DNA of 64,000 nt from positions 17,234,501 to 17,298,500 of the forward strand of contig NC_092672.1 in NCBI RefSeq assembly GCF_964355755.1. Direction: 5' to 3'. The position numbers and the translations under genes are program-made. Below the pieces are notes generated by a model. It did no database searches and was not told the DNA's origin. It was given only the letters and a program-made list of their open reading frames with translations. The stretch comes from Antedon mediterranea. Lineage: Eukaryota > Echinodermata > Crinoidea > Comatulida > Antedonidae. Of the stretch, positions 24,701-39,400 are shown piece after piece (position 1 is the stretch's first letter; each line of letters begins with the position of its first letter).

Positions 24701-26510
24701 AAAAATATCTCTAAAGGTTCGACCCACTACTCAGAGCACTCAAACTTGAGCATTACCCGTTACGCCACAAACCAGTAGATGACTGAAGAGCTGATAATAG
24801 TCTATTTATAAGAAATGAATGATCAATCAATGAAAAATAATGCCATGCAACTTTGTTTCTGATTTTTAAAAATGTCCACTTGTTTAGGCCTGACATTTAC
24901 AACCCTCAAAATATCTCACTTTTAAAAAACCATATTTATTTTCAATTTTTAAAAAAAATAAAAAAAAATATCCCTAAAGGTTCGACCCACTACTCAGAGC
25001 ACTCAAACCTGAGCATTACCCGTTACGCCACAAACCAGTAGATGACTGAAGAGCTGATAATAGTCTATTTATATGAAATGAATGATCAATCAATGAAAAA
25101 TAATGCCATGCAACTTTGTTTCTGATTTTAAAAAAGATCCATTTGTTTAGGCCTGACATTCACAACCCTAAAAAATATCTCATTTTCAAAAAAAATATTT
25201 ATTTTCAATAAGAAAAAAAAAGCAATATACCTAGAGGTTGGAACCCGCTACTGAGAGCACTCAAACCTGGGAATTACCCGTTACGCCACAAACCAGTAGA
25301 TAACTGAAGAGCTGATAATAGTCTATTTATATGAAATAAATAATAAATCAATGAAAAATAATGCCCTGCAACTTTGTTTCTGATTTTAAAAAAAGGTTCA
25401 TTTGTTTAGGCCTGACATGAAATGTCCACTTGTTTAGGCCTGACATTTATAACCCTCAAAATATCTCACTTTCAAAAAACCATATTTATTTTCAATTTAA
25501 AAAAAAAATTAAAAAGAATATCTCTAAAGGTTCGACCCACTACTCAGAGCACTCAAACCTTAGCATTACCCGTTACGCCACAAACCAGTAGATGACTGAA
25601 GAGCTGATAATAGTCTATTTATATGAAATGAATGATCAATCAATGAAAAATAATGCCATGCAACTTTGTTTTTGATTTTAAAAAATGTCCACTTGTTTAG
25701 GCCTGACATTTACAACCCTCAAAATATCTCACTTTTAAAAAACCATATTTATTTTCAAATTTAAAAAAAAATTAAAAAAAATATCCCTAAAGGTTCGACC
25801 CACTACTCAGAGCACTCAAACCTGAGAATTACCCGTTACGCCACAAACCAGTAGATGACTGAAGAGCTGATAATAGTCTATTTATATGAAATGAATGATC
25901 AATCAATGAAAAATAATGCCATGCAACTTTGTTTCTGATTTTAAAAAAGATCCATTTGTTTAGGCCTGACATTCACAACCCTAAAAAATATCTCATTTTC
26001 AAAAAAAATATTTATTTTCAATAAGAGAAAAAAAAGCAATATACCTAGAGGTTGGAACCCGCTACTGAGAGCACTCAAACCTTGAAATTACCCGTTACGC
26101 CACAAACCAGTAGATAACTGAAGAGCTGATAATAGTCTATTTATATGAAATAAATAATAAATCAATGAAAAATAATGCCATGCAACTTTGTTTCTGATTT
26201 TTAAAAAAGTCCACTTGTTTAGGCCTGATATTTACAACCCTCAAAATATCTCACTTTCAAAACAATATTTATTTTCAATTAAAAAAAAAATCCCTAGAGG
26301 TTCGAAGCCACTACTGAGAGCACTCAAACCTGAGCATTATCCGTTACGCCACAAGCCAGTAGATGACTGAGGAGCTGATAATAGTCTATTTATATGAAAT
26401 GAATGATCAATCAATCAATGAAAAATAATGTCACGCAACTTTGTTTCTGATTTTAAAAAAGGTCCAATTGTTTAGGCCTGACATTTACAACCCTCAAAAT
26501 ATCTCACTTT
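21229..26510. repeat. Higher-order family 1, unit 1 (5282 bp)
   Basis: One 512-bp segment followed by about 18-19 satellite A monomers in defined order. The order includes a GTTACACGCC monomer (near 21927), a CTTGTTCAGGCC monomer, a pair of CAAAAACAATATT-class monomers, a short-A-run monomer (23302-23487), and the CCTGACATGAAATG junction (near 25413). It ends where the next 512-bp copy starts. Confidence 0.85.
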
Positions 26511-27022
26511 AGTGGGAAAGATGGTATTGTTAGTAATTCGCGGTCAACACGCCACACTGTTGAATTTTGATTTTGTTAATCAATGTTGCTACATTGGTAG
26601 CGAAATGTCCGATTCATGCAAGATATTGTATTGTAATATGTTATGAATAAACATTTATGGATGGTAGTTGGTGTGTATGGCCGCACCGTCCCAGAATAAA
26701 CATGTTTTGAACAGATAATTTGTCTCCGATGATTTTTGTATGGGGTTAATGGAGAGTGAAATAGATCAAATATAGAACATTTGCAAAGATGCCGATTTCC
26801 AGACTGATTTCGAAACTTAGACTAATTCCGCCGCCGGGCTGGGCCTTAGGCATATACGAAGTCAAGTTTTTAAAGTAGAAAACTCTACCTAAACTTTTGA
26901 ATTCGCATCTGGATAGTTGAATTTTGAACAAATATCATAAATATCATAGGTGATTATGTATGGTAATAAGTATAAGTATAAGTGCAATTCTGGGCTCTAT
27001 TTTCATTATTAGCTCTGCCCCA
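26511..27022 (+). repeat. 512-bp non-satellite segment, internal copy 2
   Basis: Same length and same two junctions with satellite A as copy 1, with only a few base differences (for example GTATGGCCGC for GTATCGCCGC). Identical boundaries show that it spread by duplication of the surrounding higher-order unit and not by independent insertion. Confidence 0.9.
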
Positions 27023-30000
27023 ATAATAATGCCATGCAACTTTGATTCTGATTCTAAAAAAGATCCATTTGTTTAGGCCTGGCATTCACAACCCTAAAAA
27101 ATATCTCATTTTCAAAAAAAATATTTATTTTCAATAAGCAAAAAAAAGCAATATCCCTAGAGGTTGGAACCCGCTACTGAGAGCACTCAAACCTGGGTAT
27201 TACCCGTTACACGCCACAAACCAGTAGATAACTGAAGAGCTGATAATAGTCTATTTATATGAAATTAATGATCAATCAATGAAAAATAATGCCATGCAAC
27301 TTTGTTTCTGATTTTTAAAAAAGTTTCATTTGTTTAGGCCTGACATTTAAAACCCTCAAAATATCTCACTTTCAAAAAAAATATTTATTTTCAATTAAAA
27401 AAAAAAGAAAAGAAATATCCCTAGAGGTTCGAACACACTACTGCGAGCACTCAAACTTGAGCATTATCCGTTACGCCACAAACCAGTAGATGACTGAATA
27501 GCTGATAATAGTCTATTTATATGAAATGAATGATCAATCAATGAAAAATAATGCCATGCAACTTTGTTTCTGATTTAAAAAAAATTCCACTTGTTCAGGC
27601 CTGACATTTACAACCCTCAAAATATCTCACTTTTAAAAAACCATATTTATTTTCAATTCAAAAAAAAAAGAAAAAAAATATCCCTAGAGGTTCGACCCAC
27701 TACTCAGAGCACTCAAACCTGAGCATTACCCGTTACGCCACAAACCAGTAGATGACTGAAGAGCTCATAATAGTTTATTTATATGAAATGAATGATTAAT
27801 CAATGAAAAATAATGCCATGCAACTTTGTTTCTGATTCTAAAAAAGGTTCATTTGTTTAGGCCTGACATTTACAACCCTCAAAATATCTCACTTTCAAAA
27901 AAAATATTTATTTTCAATTAAAAAAAAAAGAAAAGAAATATCCCTAGAGGTTCGAAACCACTACTGCGAGCACTCAAACTTGAGCATTACCCGATACGCC
28001 TCAAACCAGTAGATGACTGAGTAGCTGATTATACTCTATTTATATGAAATGAATGATCAATCAATGAAAAATAATGCCATGCAACTTTGTTTCTGATTGA
28101 AAAAAATGTTCAATTGTTTAGGCCTGACATTTACAACCCCCAAAATATCTCACTTTCAAAAACAATATTTATTTTCAAATAAAAAAAAATATCCTTACAG
28201 GTTGGAACCTGCTACTGAGAGAACTCAAACATGGGTATTACCCGTTACGCCACAAACCAGTAGATACCTGAAGATCTGATAATAGTATATTTATATGAAA
28301 TTAATGATCAATCAATGAAAAATAATGCCATGCAAATTTGTTTCTGATTTTAAAAAAGGTTCACTTGTTTAGACCTGACATTTACAACCCTCCAAATATC
28401 TCACTTTCAAAAATAATATTTTCAATAAAAAAAAAGAAACAAAATATCCCTAGAGGTTCAAACCCACTAGTGAAAGCACTCAGACTTGAGCATTACCCGT
28501 TACGCCACAAACCAGTAGATGACTGAAGAGCTGATAATACTCTATTTATATGAAATAAATAATAAATCAATGAAAAATAATGCCATGCAACTTTGTTTCT
28601 GATTTTAAAAAAAGGTTCATTTGTTTAGGCCTGACATTTACAACCCTCAAAATATCTCACTTTCAAAAAAAAAAAGAAAAGAAATATCCCTAGAGGTTCG
28701 AACCCACTACTGCGAGCACTCAAACTTGATCATTATCCGTTACGCCACAAACCAGTAGATGACTGAGTAGCTGATAATAGTCTATTTATATGAAATGAAT
28801 GATCAATCAATGAAAAATAATGCCATGCAACTTTGTTTCTGATTTAAAAAAATGTCCACTTGTTTAGGCCTGACATTTACAACTCTCAAAATATCTCACT
28901 TTTAAAAAAACATATTTATTTTCAAATTAAAAAAAAAAGAAAAAAAAATATCCCTGCAGGTTCGACCCACTACTCAGAGCACTCAAACCTGAGCATTACC
29001 CGTTACGCCACAAACCAGTAGATGACTGAAGAGCTGATAATAGTCTATTTATATGAAATGAATGATCAATCAATGAAAAATAATGCCATGCAACTTTGTT
29101 TCTGATTTTAAAAAAGATCCATTTGTTTAGGCCTGACATTCACAACCCTAAAAAATATCTCATTTTCAAAAAAAATATTTATTTTCAATAAGAAAAAAAA
29201 GCAATATACCTAGAGGTTGGAACCCGCTACTGAGAGCACTCAAACCTGGGAATTACCCGTTACGCCACAAACCAGTAGATAACTGAAGAGCTGATAATAG
29301 TCTATTTATATGAAATAAATAATAAATCAATGAAAAATAATGCCATGCAACTTTGTTTCTGATTTTAAAAAAAGGTTCATTTGTTTAGGCCTGACATGAA
29401 ATGTCCACTTGTTTAGGCCTGACATTTACAACCCTCAAAATATCTCACTTTCAAAAAACCATATTTATTTTCAATTTAAAAAAAAAATTTAAAAAAAATA
29501 TCTCTAAAGGTTCGACCCACTACTCAGAGCACTCAAACCTTAGCATTACCCGTTACGCCACAAACCAGTAGATGACTGAAGAGCTGATAATAGTCTATTT
29601 ATATGAAATGAATGATCAATCAATGAAAAATAATGCCATGCAACTTTGTTTTTGATTTTAAAAAATGTCCACTTGTTTAGGCCTGACATTTACAACCCTC
29701 AAAATATCTCACTTTTAAAAAACCATATTTATTTTCAAATTTAAAAAAAAATAAAAAAAATATCCCTAAAGGTTCGACCCACTACTCAGAGCACTCAAAC
29801 CTGAGCATTACCCGTTACGCCACAAACCAGTAGATGACTGAAGAGCTGATAATAGTCTATTTATATGAAATGAATGATCAATCAATGAAAAATAATGCCA
29901 TGCAACTTTGTTTCTGATTTTAAAAAAGATCCATTTGTTTAGGCCTGACATTCACAACCCTAAAAAATATCTCATTTTCAAAAAAAATATTTATTTTCAA

Positions 30001-32813
30001 TAAGAGAAAAAAAAGCAATATACCTAGAGGTTGGAACCCGCTACTGAGAGCACTCAAACCTGGGAATTACCCGTTACGCCACAAACCAGTAGATAACTGA
30101 AGAGCTGATAATAGTCTATTTATATGAAATAAATAATAAATCAATGAAAAATAATGCCATGCAACTTTGTTTCTGATTTAAAAAAAGATCCATTGGTTTA
30201 GGTCTGACATTTACAACCCTCAAAATATCTCACTTTGAAAAAAAATATTTATTTTCAATTAAAAAAAAAAGAAAAGAAATATCCCTAGAGGTACGAACCC
30301 ACTACTGCGAGCACTCAAACTTGAGCATTATTATAGTCTATGAATGAATGATCAATCAATAAAAAAAAATAATGCCATGCAACTTTGTTTCTGATTTTAA
30401 AAAATGTCCACTTGTTTATGCCTGACATTTACAAACCTCAAAATATCTCACTTTTAAAAAAACATATTTTTTTTCAATTTAAAAAAAAAGAAAAAAAAAT
30501 ATCCCTAGAGGTTCGACCCACTACTCAGAGCACTCAAACCTGAGCATTACCCGTTACGCCACAAACTAGTAGATGACTGAAGAGCTGATAATAGTTTATT
30601 TATATGAAATGAATGATCAATCAATGAAAAATAATGCCATGCAACTTTGTTTCTGATTCTAAAAAAGATCCATTTGTTTAGGCCTTACATTTACAAGCCT
30701 CAAAATATCTCACTTTCAAAAACAATATTATTTTCAAATAAAAAAAAATATCCTTACAGGTTGGAACCCGCTACTGAGAGAACTCAAACCTGGGTATTAC
30801 CCGTTACGCCACAAACCAGTAGATAACTGAAGATCTGATAATAGTCTATTTATATGAAATTAATGATCAATCAATGAAAAATAATGCCATGCAACTTTGT
30901 TTCTGATTTTAAAAAGGGTTCACTTGTTTGGGCCTGACATCTACAACCCTCAAAATATCTCACTTTCAAAAACTATATTATTTTCAATAAAAAAAAAAAA
31001 GAAACGAAAAATCCGTAGAGGTTCGAACCCACTAGTGAAAGCATTCAAACTTGAGCATTACCCGTTACGCCACAAACCAGTAGATGACTGAAGAGCTGAT
31101 AATACTCTATTTATATGAAATAAATAATAAATCAATGAAAAATAATGCCATGCAACTTTGTTTCTGATTTTAAAAAAAGGTTCATTTGTTTAGGCCCGAC
31201 ATTTACAACCCTCAAAATATCTCATTTTCAAAAAAAATATTTATTTTCAATTAACAAAAAAAAGAAAAGAAATATCCCTAAAGGTTCGACCCACTACTCA
31301 GAGCTCTCAAACCTGAGCATTACCCGTTACGCCACAAACCAGTAGATGACTGAAGAGCTGATAATAGTCTATTTATATGAAATGAATGATCAATCAATGA
31401 AAAATAATGCCATGCAACTTTGTTTCTGATTTTAAAAAAGATCCATTTGTTTAGGCCTGACATTCACAACCCTAAAAAATATCTCATTTTCAAAAAAAAT
31501 ATTTATTTTCAATAAGAAAAAAAAGCAATATACCTAGAGGTTGGAACCCGCTACTGAGAGCACTCAAACCTGAGAATTACCCGTTACGCCACAAACCAGT
31601 AGATAACTGAAGAGCTGATAATAGTCTATTTATATGAAATAAATAATAAATCAATGAAAAATAATGCCATGCAACTTTGTTTCTGATTTTAAAAAAAGGT
31701 TCATTTGTTTAGGCCTGACATGAAATGTCCACTTGTTTAGGCCTGACATTTACAACCCTCAAAATATCTCACTTTCAAAAAACCATATTTATTTTCAATT
31801 TAAAAAAAAAATTAAAAAAAATATCTCTAAAGGTTCGACCCACTACTCAGAGCACTCAAACCTTAGCATTACCCGTTACGCCACAAACCAGTAGATGACT
31901 GAAGAGCTGATAATAGTCTATTTATATGAAATGAATGATCAATCAATGAAAAATAATGCCATGCAACTTTGTTTTTGATTTTAAAAAATGTCCACTTGTT
32001 TAGGCCTGACATTTACAACCCTCAAAATATCTCACTTTTAAAAAAACATATTTATTTTCAAATTTAAAAAAAAATAAAAAAAAATATCCCTAAAGGTTCG
32101 ACCCACTACTCAGAGCACTCAAACCTGAGCATTACCCGTTACGCCACAAACCAGTAGATGACTGAAGAGCTGATAATAGTCTATTTATATGAAATGAATG
32201 ATCAATCAATGAAAAATAATGCCATGCAACTTTGTTTCTGATTTTAAAAAAGATCCATTTGTTTAGGCCTGACATTCACAACCCTAAAAAATATCTCATT
32301 TTCAAAAAAAATATTTATTTTCAATAAGAGAAAAAAAGCAATATACCTAGAGGTTGGAACCCGCTACTGAGAGCACTCAAACCTGGGAATTACCCGTTAC
32401 GCCACAAACCAGTAGATAACTGAAGAGCTGATAATAGTCTATTTATATGAAATAAATAATAAATCAATGAAAAATAATGCCATGCAACTTTGTTTCTGAT
32501 TTTAAAAAAAGTCCACTTGTTTAGGCCTGATGTTTACAACCCTCAAAATATCTCACTTTCAAAAACAATATTTATTTTCAATTAAAAAAAAAATCCCTAG
32601 AGGTTCGAACCCACTACTGAGAGCACTCAAACCTGAGCATTATCCGTTACGCCACACGCCAGTAGATGACTGAGGAGCTGATAATAGTCTATTTATATGA
32701 AATGAATGATCAATCAATCAATGAAAAATAATGTCACGCAACTTTGTTTCTGATTTTAAAAAAGGTCCACTTGTTTAGGCCTGACATTTACAACCCTCAA
32801 AATATCTCACTTT
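26511..32813. repeat. Higher-order family 1, unit 2 (6303 bp)
   Basis: Same order as unit 1 for the first part. It then contains an extra stretch whose private deletion (GAGCATTATTATAGTCTATG, near 30321) is otherwise seen only near 15661 in the left part of the array. The CCTGACATGAAATG junction occurs twice, near 29392 and 31713. This fits an unequal exchange that brought a unit-0-like piece into the repeat. Confidence 0.85.
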
Positions 32814-33325
32814 AGTGGGAAAGATGGTATTGTTAGTAATTCGCGGTCAACACGCCACACTGTTGAATTTTGATTTTGTTAATCAATGTTGCTACATTGG
32901 TAGCGAAATGTCCGATTCATGCAAGATATTGTATTGTAATATGTTATGAATAAACATTTATGGATGGTAGTTGGTGTGTATCGCCGCACCGTCCCAGAAT
33001 AAACATGTTTTGAACAGATAATTTGTCTCCGATGATTTTTGTATGGGGTTAATGGAGAGTGAAATAGATCAAATATAGAACATTTGCAAAGATGCCGATT
33101 TCCAGACTGATTTCGAAACTTAGACTAATTCCGCCGCCCGGCTGGGCCTTAGGCATATACGAAGTCGAGTTTTTAAAGTAGAAAACTCTACCTAAACTTT
33201 TGAATTCGCATCTGGATAGTTGAATTTTGAACAAATATCATAAATATCATAGGTGATTATGTATGGTAATAAGTATAAGTATAAGTGTAATTCTGGGCTC
33301 TATTTTCATTATTAGCTCTGCCCCA
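32814..33325 (+). repeat. 512-bp non-satellite segment, internal copy 3
   Basis: Identical boundaries to the other internal copies. Private changes include CCGCCGCCCGGC for CCGCCGCCGGGC and GTGTAATTCTGG for GTGCAATTCTGG. Confidence 0.9.
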
Positions 33326-33386
33326 ATAATAATGCCATGCAACTTTGATTCTGATTCTAAAAAAGATCCATTTGTTTAGGCCTGGC

Positions 33387-36300
33387 ATTCACAACCCTAA
33401 AAAATATCTCATTTTCAAAAAAAATATTTATTTTCAATAAGCAAAAAAAAGCAATATCCCTAGAGGTTGGAACCCGCTACTGAGAGCACTCAAACCTGGG
33501 TATTACCCGTTACACGCCACAAACCAGTAGATAACTGAAGAGCTGATAATAGTCTATTTATATGAAATTAATGATCAATCAATGAAAAATAATGCCATGC
33601 AACTTTGTTTCTGATTTTAAAAAAAGTTTCATTTGTTTAGGCCTGACATTTAAAACCCTCAAAATATCTCACTTTCAAAAAAAATATTTATTTTCAATTA
33701 AAAAAAAAAGAAAAGAAATATCCCTAGAGGTTCGAACACACTACTGCGAGCACTCAAACTTGAGCATTATCCGTTACGCCACAAACCAGTAGATGACTGA
33801 ATAGCTGATAATAGTCTATTTATATGAAATGAATGATCAATCAATGAAAAATAATGCCATGCAACTTTGTTTCTGATTTAAAAAAATTTCCACTTGTTCA
33901 GGCCTGACATTTACAACCCTCAAAATATCTCACTTTTAAAAAACCATATTTATTTTCAATTTAAAAAAAAAAGAAAAAAAATATCCCTAGAGGTTCGACC
34001 CACTACTCAGAGCACTCAAACCTGAGCATTACCCGTTACGCCACAAACCAGTAGATGACTGAAGAGCTCATAATAGTTTATTTATATGAAATGAATGATT
34101 AATCAATGAAAAATAATGCCATGCAACTTTGTTTCTGATTCTAAAAAAGGTTCATTTGTTTAGGCCTGACATTTACAACCCTCAAAATATCTCACTTTCA
34201 AAAAAAATATTTATTTTCAATTAAAAAAAAAAGAAAAGAAATATCCCTAGTGGTTCGAAACCACTACTGCGAGCACTCAAACTTGAGCATTACCCGTTAC
34301 GCCTCAAACCAGTAGATGACTGAGTAGCTGATTATACTCTATTTATATGAAATGAATGATCAATCAATGAAAAATAATGCCATGCAACTTTGTTTCTGAT
34401 TGAAAAAAATGTTCACTTGTTTAGGCCTGACATTTACAACCCTCAAAATATCTCACTTTCAAAAACAATATTTATTTTCAAATAAAAAAAAATATCCTTA
34501 CAGGTTGGAACCCGCTACTGAGAGAACTCAAACATGGGTATTGCACGTTACGCCACAAACCAGTAGATAACTGAAGATCTGATAATAGTATATTTATATG
34601 AAATTAATGATCAATCAATGAAAAATAATGCCATGCAAATTTGTTTCTGATTTTAAAAAAGGTTCACTTGTTTAGGCCTGACATTTACAACCTTCAAAAT
34701 ATCTCACTTTCAAAAACAATATTATTTTCAATAAAAAAAAAAGAAACAAAATATCCCTAGAGGTTCAAACCCACTAGTGAAAGCACTCAGACTTGAGCAT
34801 TACCCGTTACGCCACAAACCAGTAGATGACTGAAGAGCTGATAATACTCTATTTATATGAAATAAATAATAAATCAATGAAAAATAATGCCATGCAACTT
34901 TGTTTCTGATTTTAAAAAAAGGTTCATTTGTTTAGGCCTGACATTCACAACCCAAAAAAATATCTCATTTTTAAAAAAAATATTTATTTTCAATAAGAAA
35001 AAAAAAGCAATATCCCTAGAGGTTGGAACCCTCTACTGAGAGCACTCAAACCTGGGTATTACCCGTTACACGCCACAAACCAGTAGATAACTGAAGAGCT
35101 GATAATAGTCTATTTATATGAAATTAATGATCAATCAATGAAAAATAATGCCATGCAACTTTGTTTCTGATTTTAAAAAAAGTTTCATTTGTTTAGGCCT
35201 GACATTTAAAACCCTCAAAATATCTCACTTTCAAAAAAAATATTTATTTTCAATTAAAAAAAAAAGAAAAGAAATATCCCTAGAGGTTCGAACACACTAC
35301 TGCGAGCACTCAAACTTGAGCATTATCCGTTACGCCACAAACCAGTAGATGACTGAATAGCTGATAATAGTCTATTTATATGAAATGAATGATCAATCAA
35401 TGAAAAATAGTGCCATGCAACTTTGTTTCTGATTTTAAAAAATTTCCACTTGTTCAGGCCTGACATTTACAACCCTCAAAATATCTCACTTTTAAAAAAC
35501 CATATTTATTTTCAATTTTAAAAAAAAAGAAAAAAAATATCCCTAGAGGTTCGACCCCCTACTCAGAGCACTCAAACCTGAGCATTACCCGTTACGCCAC
35601 AAACCAGTAGATGACTGAAGAGCTCATAATAGTTTATTTATATGAAATGAATGATTAATCAATGAAAAATAATGCCATGCAACTTTGTTTCTGATTCTAA
35701 AAAAGGTTCATTTGTTTAGGCCTGACATTTACAACCCTCAAAATATCTCACTTTCAAAAAAAATATTTATTTTCAATTAAAAAAAAAAGAAAAGAAATAT
35801 CCCTAGTGGTTCGAAACCACTACTGCGAGCACTCAAACTTGAGCATTACCCGTTACGCCTCAAACCAGTAGATGACTGAGTAGCTGATTATACTCTATTT
35901 ATATGAAATGAATGATCAATCAATGAAAAATAATGCCATGCAACTTTGTTTCTGATTGAAAAAAATGTTCACTTGTTTAGGCCTGACATTTACAACCCTC
36001 AAAATATCTCACTTTCAAAAACAATATTTATTTTCAAATAAAAAAAAATATCCTTACAGGTTGGAACCCGCTACTGAGAGAACTCAAACATGGGTATTAC
36101 CCGTTCCGCCACAAACCAGTAGATAACTGAAGATCTGATAATAGTATATTTATATGAAATTAATGATCAATCAATGAAAAATAATGCCATGCAAATTTGT
36201 TTCTGATTTTAAAAAAGGTTCACTTGTTTAGGCCTGACATTTACAACCCTCAAAATATCTCACTTTCAAAAACAATATTATTTTCAATAAAAAAAAAGAA

Positions 36301-36498
36301 ACAAAATATCCCTAGAGGTTCAAACCCACTAGTGAAAGCACTCAGACTTGAGCATTACCCGTTACGCCACAAACCAGTAGATGACTGAAGAGCTGATAAT
36401 ACTCTATTTATATGAAATAAATAATAAATCAATGAAAAATAATGCCATGCAACTTTGTTTCTGATTTTAAAAAAAAGGTTCATTTGTTTAGGCCTGAC
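33387..36498. repeat. 1556-bp tandem duplication of six monomers
   Basis: Equivalent positions lie 1556 bp apart: 33592 and 35148 begin the same 66-codon shadow frame, and GTTACACGCC occurs near 33511 and 35067. The second copy lacks the 512-bp segment, so the exchange took place between satellite monomers downstream of it. Differences are few (for example ACCCTCTACTG for ACCCGCTACTG). Confidence 0.85.
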
Positions 36499-39400
36499 AT
36501 TTACAACCCTCAAAATATCTCACTTTCAAAAAAAAAAAGAAAAGAAATATCCCTAGAGGTTCGAACCCACTACTGCGAGCACTCAAACTTGATCATTATC
36601 CGTTACGCCACAAACCAGTAGATCACTGAGTAGCTGATAATAGTCTATTTATATGAAATGAATGATCAATCAATGAAAAATAATGCCATGCAACTTTGTT
36701 TCTGATTTTAAAAAATGTCCACTTGTTTATGCCTGACATTTACAACCCTCAAAATATCTCACTTTTAAAAAAACATATTTATTTTCAATTTAAAAAAAAA
36801 GAAAAATAAATATCCCTAGAGGTTCGACCCACTACTCAGAGCACTCAAACCTGAGCATTACCCGTTACGCCACAAACTAGTAGATGACTGAAGAGCTGAT
36901 AATAGTTTATTTATATGAAATGAATGATCAATCAATGAAAAATAATGCCATGCAACTTTGTTTCTGATTCTAAAAAAGATCCATTTGTTTAGGCCTTACA
37001 TTTACAAGCCTCAAAATATCTCACTTTCAAAAACAATATTATTTTCAAATAAAAAAAAATATCCTTACAGGTTGGAACCCGCTACTGAGAGAACTCAAAC
37101 CTGGGTATTACCCGTTACGCCACAAACCAGTAGATAACTGAAGATCTGATAATAGTCTATTTATATGAAATTAATGATCAATCAATGAAAAATAATGCCA
37201 TGCAACTTTGTTTCTGATTTTAAAAAGGGTTCACTTGTTTGGGCCTGACATCTACAACCCTCAAAATATCTCACTTTCAAAAACTATATTATTTTCAATA
37301 AAAAAAAAAGAAACGAAAAATCCGTAGAGGTTCGAACCCACTAGTGAAAGCATTCAAACTTGAGCATTACCCGTTACGCCACAAACCAGTAGATGACTGA
37401 AGAGCTGATAATACTCTATTTATATGAAATAAATAATAAATCAATGAAAAATAATGCCATGCAACTTTGTTTCTGATTTTAAAAAAAGGTTCATTTGTTT
37501 AGGCCTGACATTTACAACCCTCAAAATATCTCATTTTCAAAAAAAATATTTATTTTCAATTAACAAAAAAAAGAAAAGAAATATCCCTAGAGGTTCGAAC
37601 CCACTACTACGAGCACTCAAACTTGAGCATTATCCGTTACGCCACAAACCAGTAGATCACTGAGTAGCTGATAATAGTCTATTTATATGAAATAAATGAT
37701 CAATCAATGAAAAATAATGCCATGCAACTTTGTTTCTGATTTTAAAAAATGTCCACTTGTTTTGGCCTGACATTTACAACCCTCAAAATATCTCACTTTC
37801 AAAAAACCATATTTATTTTCAATTTTAAAAAAAAATTTAAAAAAATATCTTTAAAGGTTCGACCCACTACTCAGAGCACTCAAACCTGAGCATTACCCGT
37901 TACGCCACAAACCAGTAGATGACTGAAGAGCTGATAATAGTCTATTTATATGAAATGAATGATCAATCAATGAAAAATAATGCCATGCAACTTTGTTTCT
38001 GATTTTAAAAAATGTCCACTTGTTTAGGCCTGACATTTACAACCCTCAAAATATCTCACTTTTAAAAAACCATATTTATTTTCAATTTTAAAAAAAAATT
38101 AAAAAAAATATCCCTAAAGGTTCGACCCACTACTCAGAGCACTCAAACCTGAGCATTACCCGTTACGCCACAAACCAGTAGATGACTGAAAAGCTGATAA
38201 TAGTCTATTTATATGAAATGAATGATCAATCAATGAAAAATAATGCCATGCAACTTTGTTTCTGATTTTAAAAAAAGGTTCATTTGTTTAGGCCTGACAT
38301 GAAATGTCCACTTGTTTAGGCCTGACATTTACAACCCTCAAAATATCTCACTTTCAAAAAACCATATTTATTTTCAATTTAAAAAAAAAATTAAAAAAAT
38401 ATCTCTAAAGGTTCTACCCACTACTCAGAGAACTCAAACCTTAGCATTACCCGTTACGCCACAAACCAGTAGATGACTGAAGAGCTGATAATAGTCTATT
38501 TATATGAAATGAATGATCAATCAATGAAAAATAATGCCATGCAACTTTGTTTTTGATTTTAAAAAATGTCCACTTGTTTAGGCCTGACATTTACAACCCT
38601 CAAAATATCTCACTTTTAAAAAACCATATTTATTTTCAATTTTAAAAAAAAATAAAAAAAAATATCCCTAAAGGCTCGACCCACTACTCAGAGCACTCAA
38701 ACCTGAGCATTACCCGTTACGCCACAAACCAGTAGATGACTGAAGAGCTGATAATAGTCTATTTATATGAAATGAATGATCAATCAATGAAAAATAATGC
38801 CATGCAACTTTGTTTCTGATTTTAAAAAAGATCCATTTGTTTAGGCCTGACATTCACAACCCTAAAAAATATCTCATTTTCAAAAAAAATATTTATTTTC
38901 AATAAGAAAAAAAAAGCAATATACCTAGAGGTTGGAACCCGCTACTGAGAGCACTCAAACCTGGGAATTACCCGTTACGCCACAAACCAGTAGATAACTG
39001 AAGAGCTGATAATAGTCTATTTATATGAAATAAATAATAAATCAATGAAAAATAATGCCATGCAACTTTGTTTCTGATTTTAAAAAAAGGTTCATTTGTT
39101 TAGGCCTGACATGAAATGTCCACTTGTTTAGGCCTGACATTTACAACCCTCAAAATATCTCACTTTCAAAAAACCATATTTATTTTCAATTTAAAAAAAA
39201 AATTAAAAAAAATATCTCTAAAGGTTCGACCCACTACTCAGAGCACTCAAACCTTAGCATTACCCATTACGCCACAAACCAGTAGATGACTGAAGAGCTG
39301 ATAATAGTCTATTTATATGAAATGAATGATCAATCAATGAAAAATAATGCCATGCAACTTTGTTTTTGATTTTAAAAAATGTCCACTTGTTTAGGCCTGA

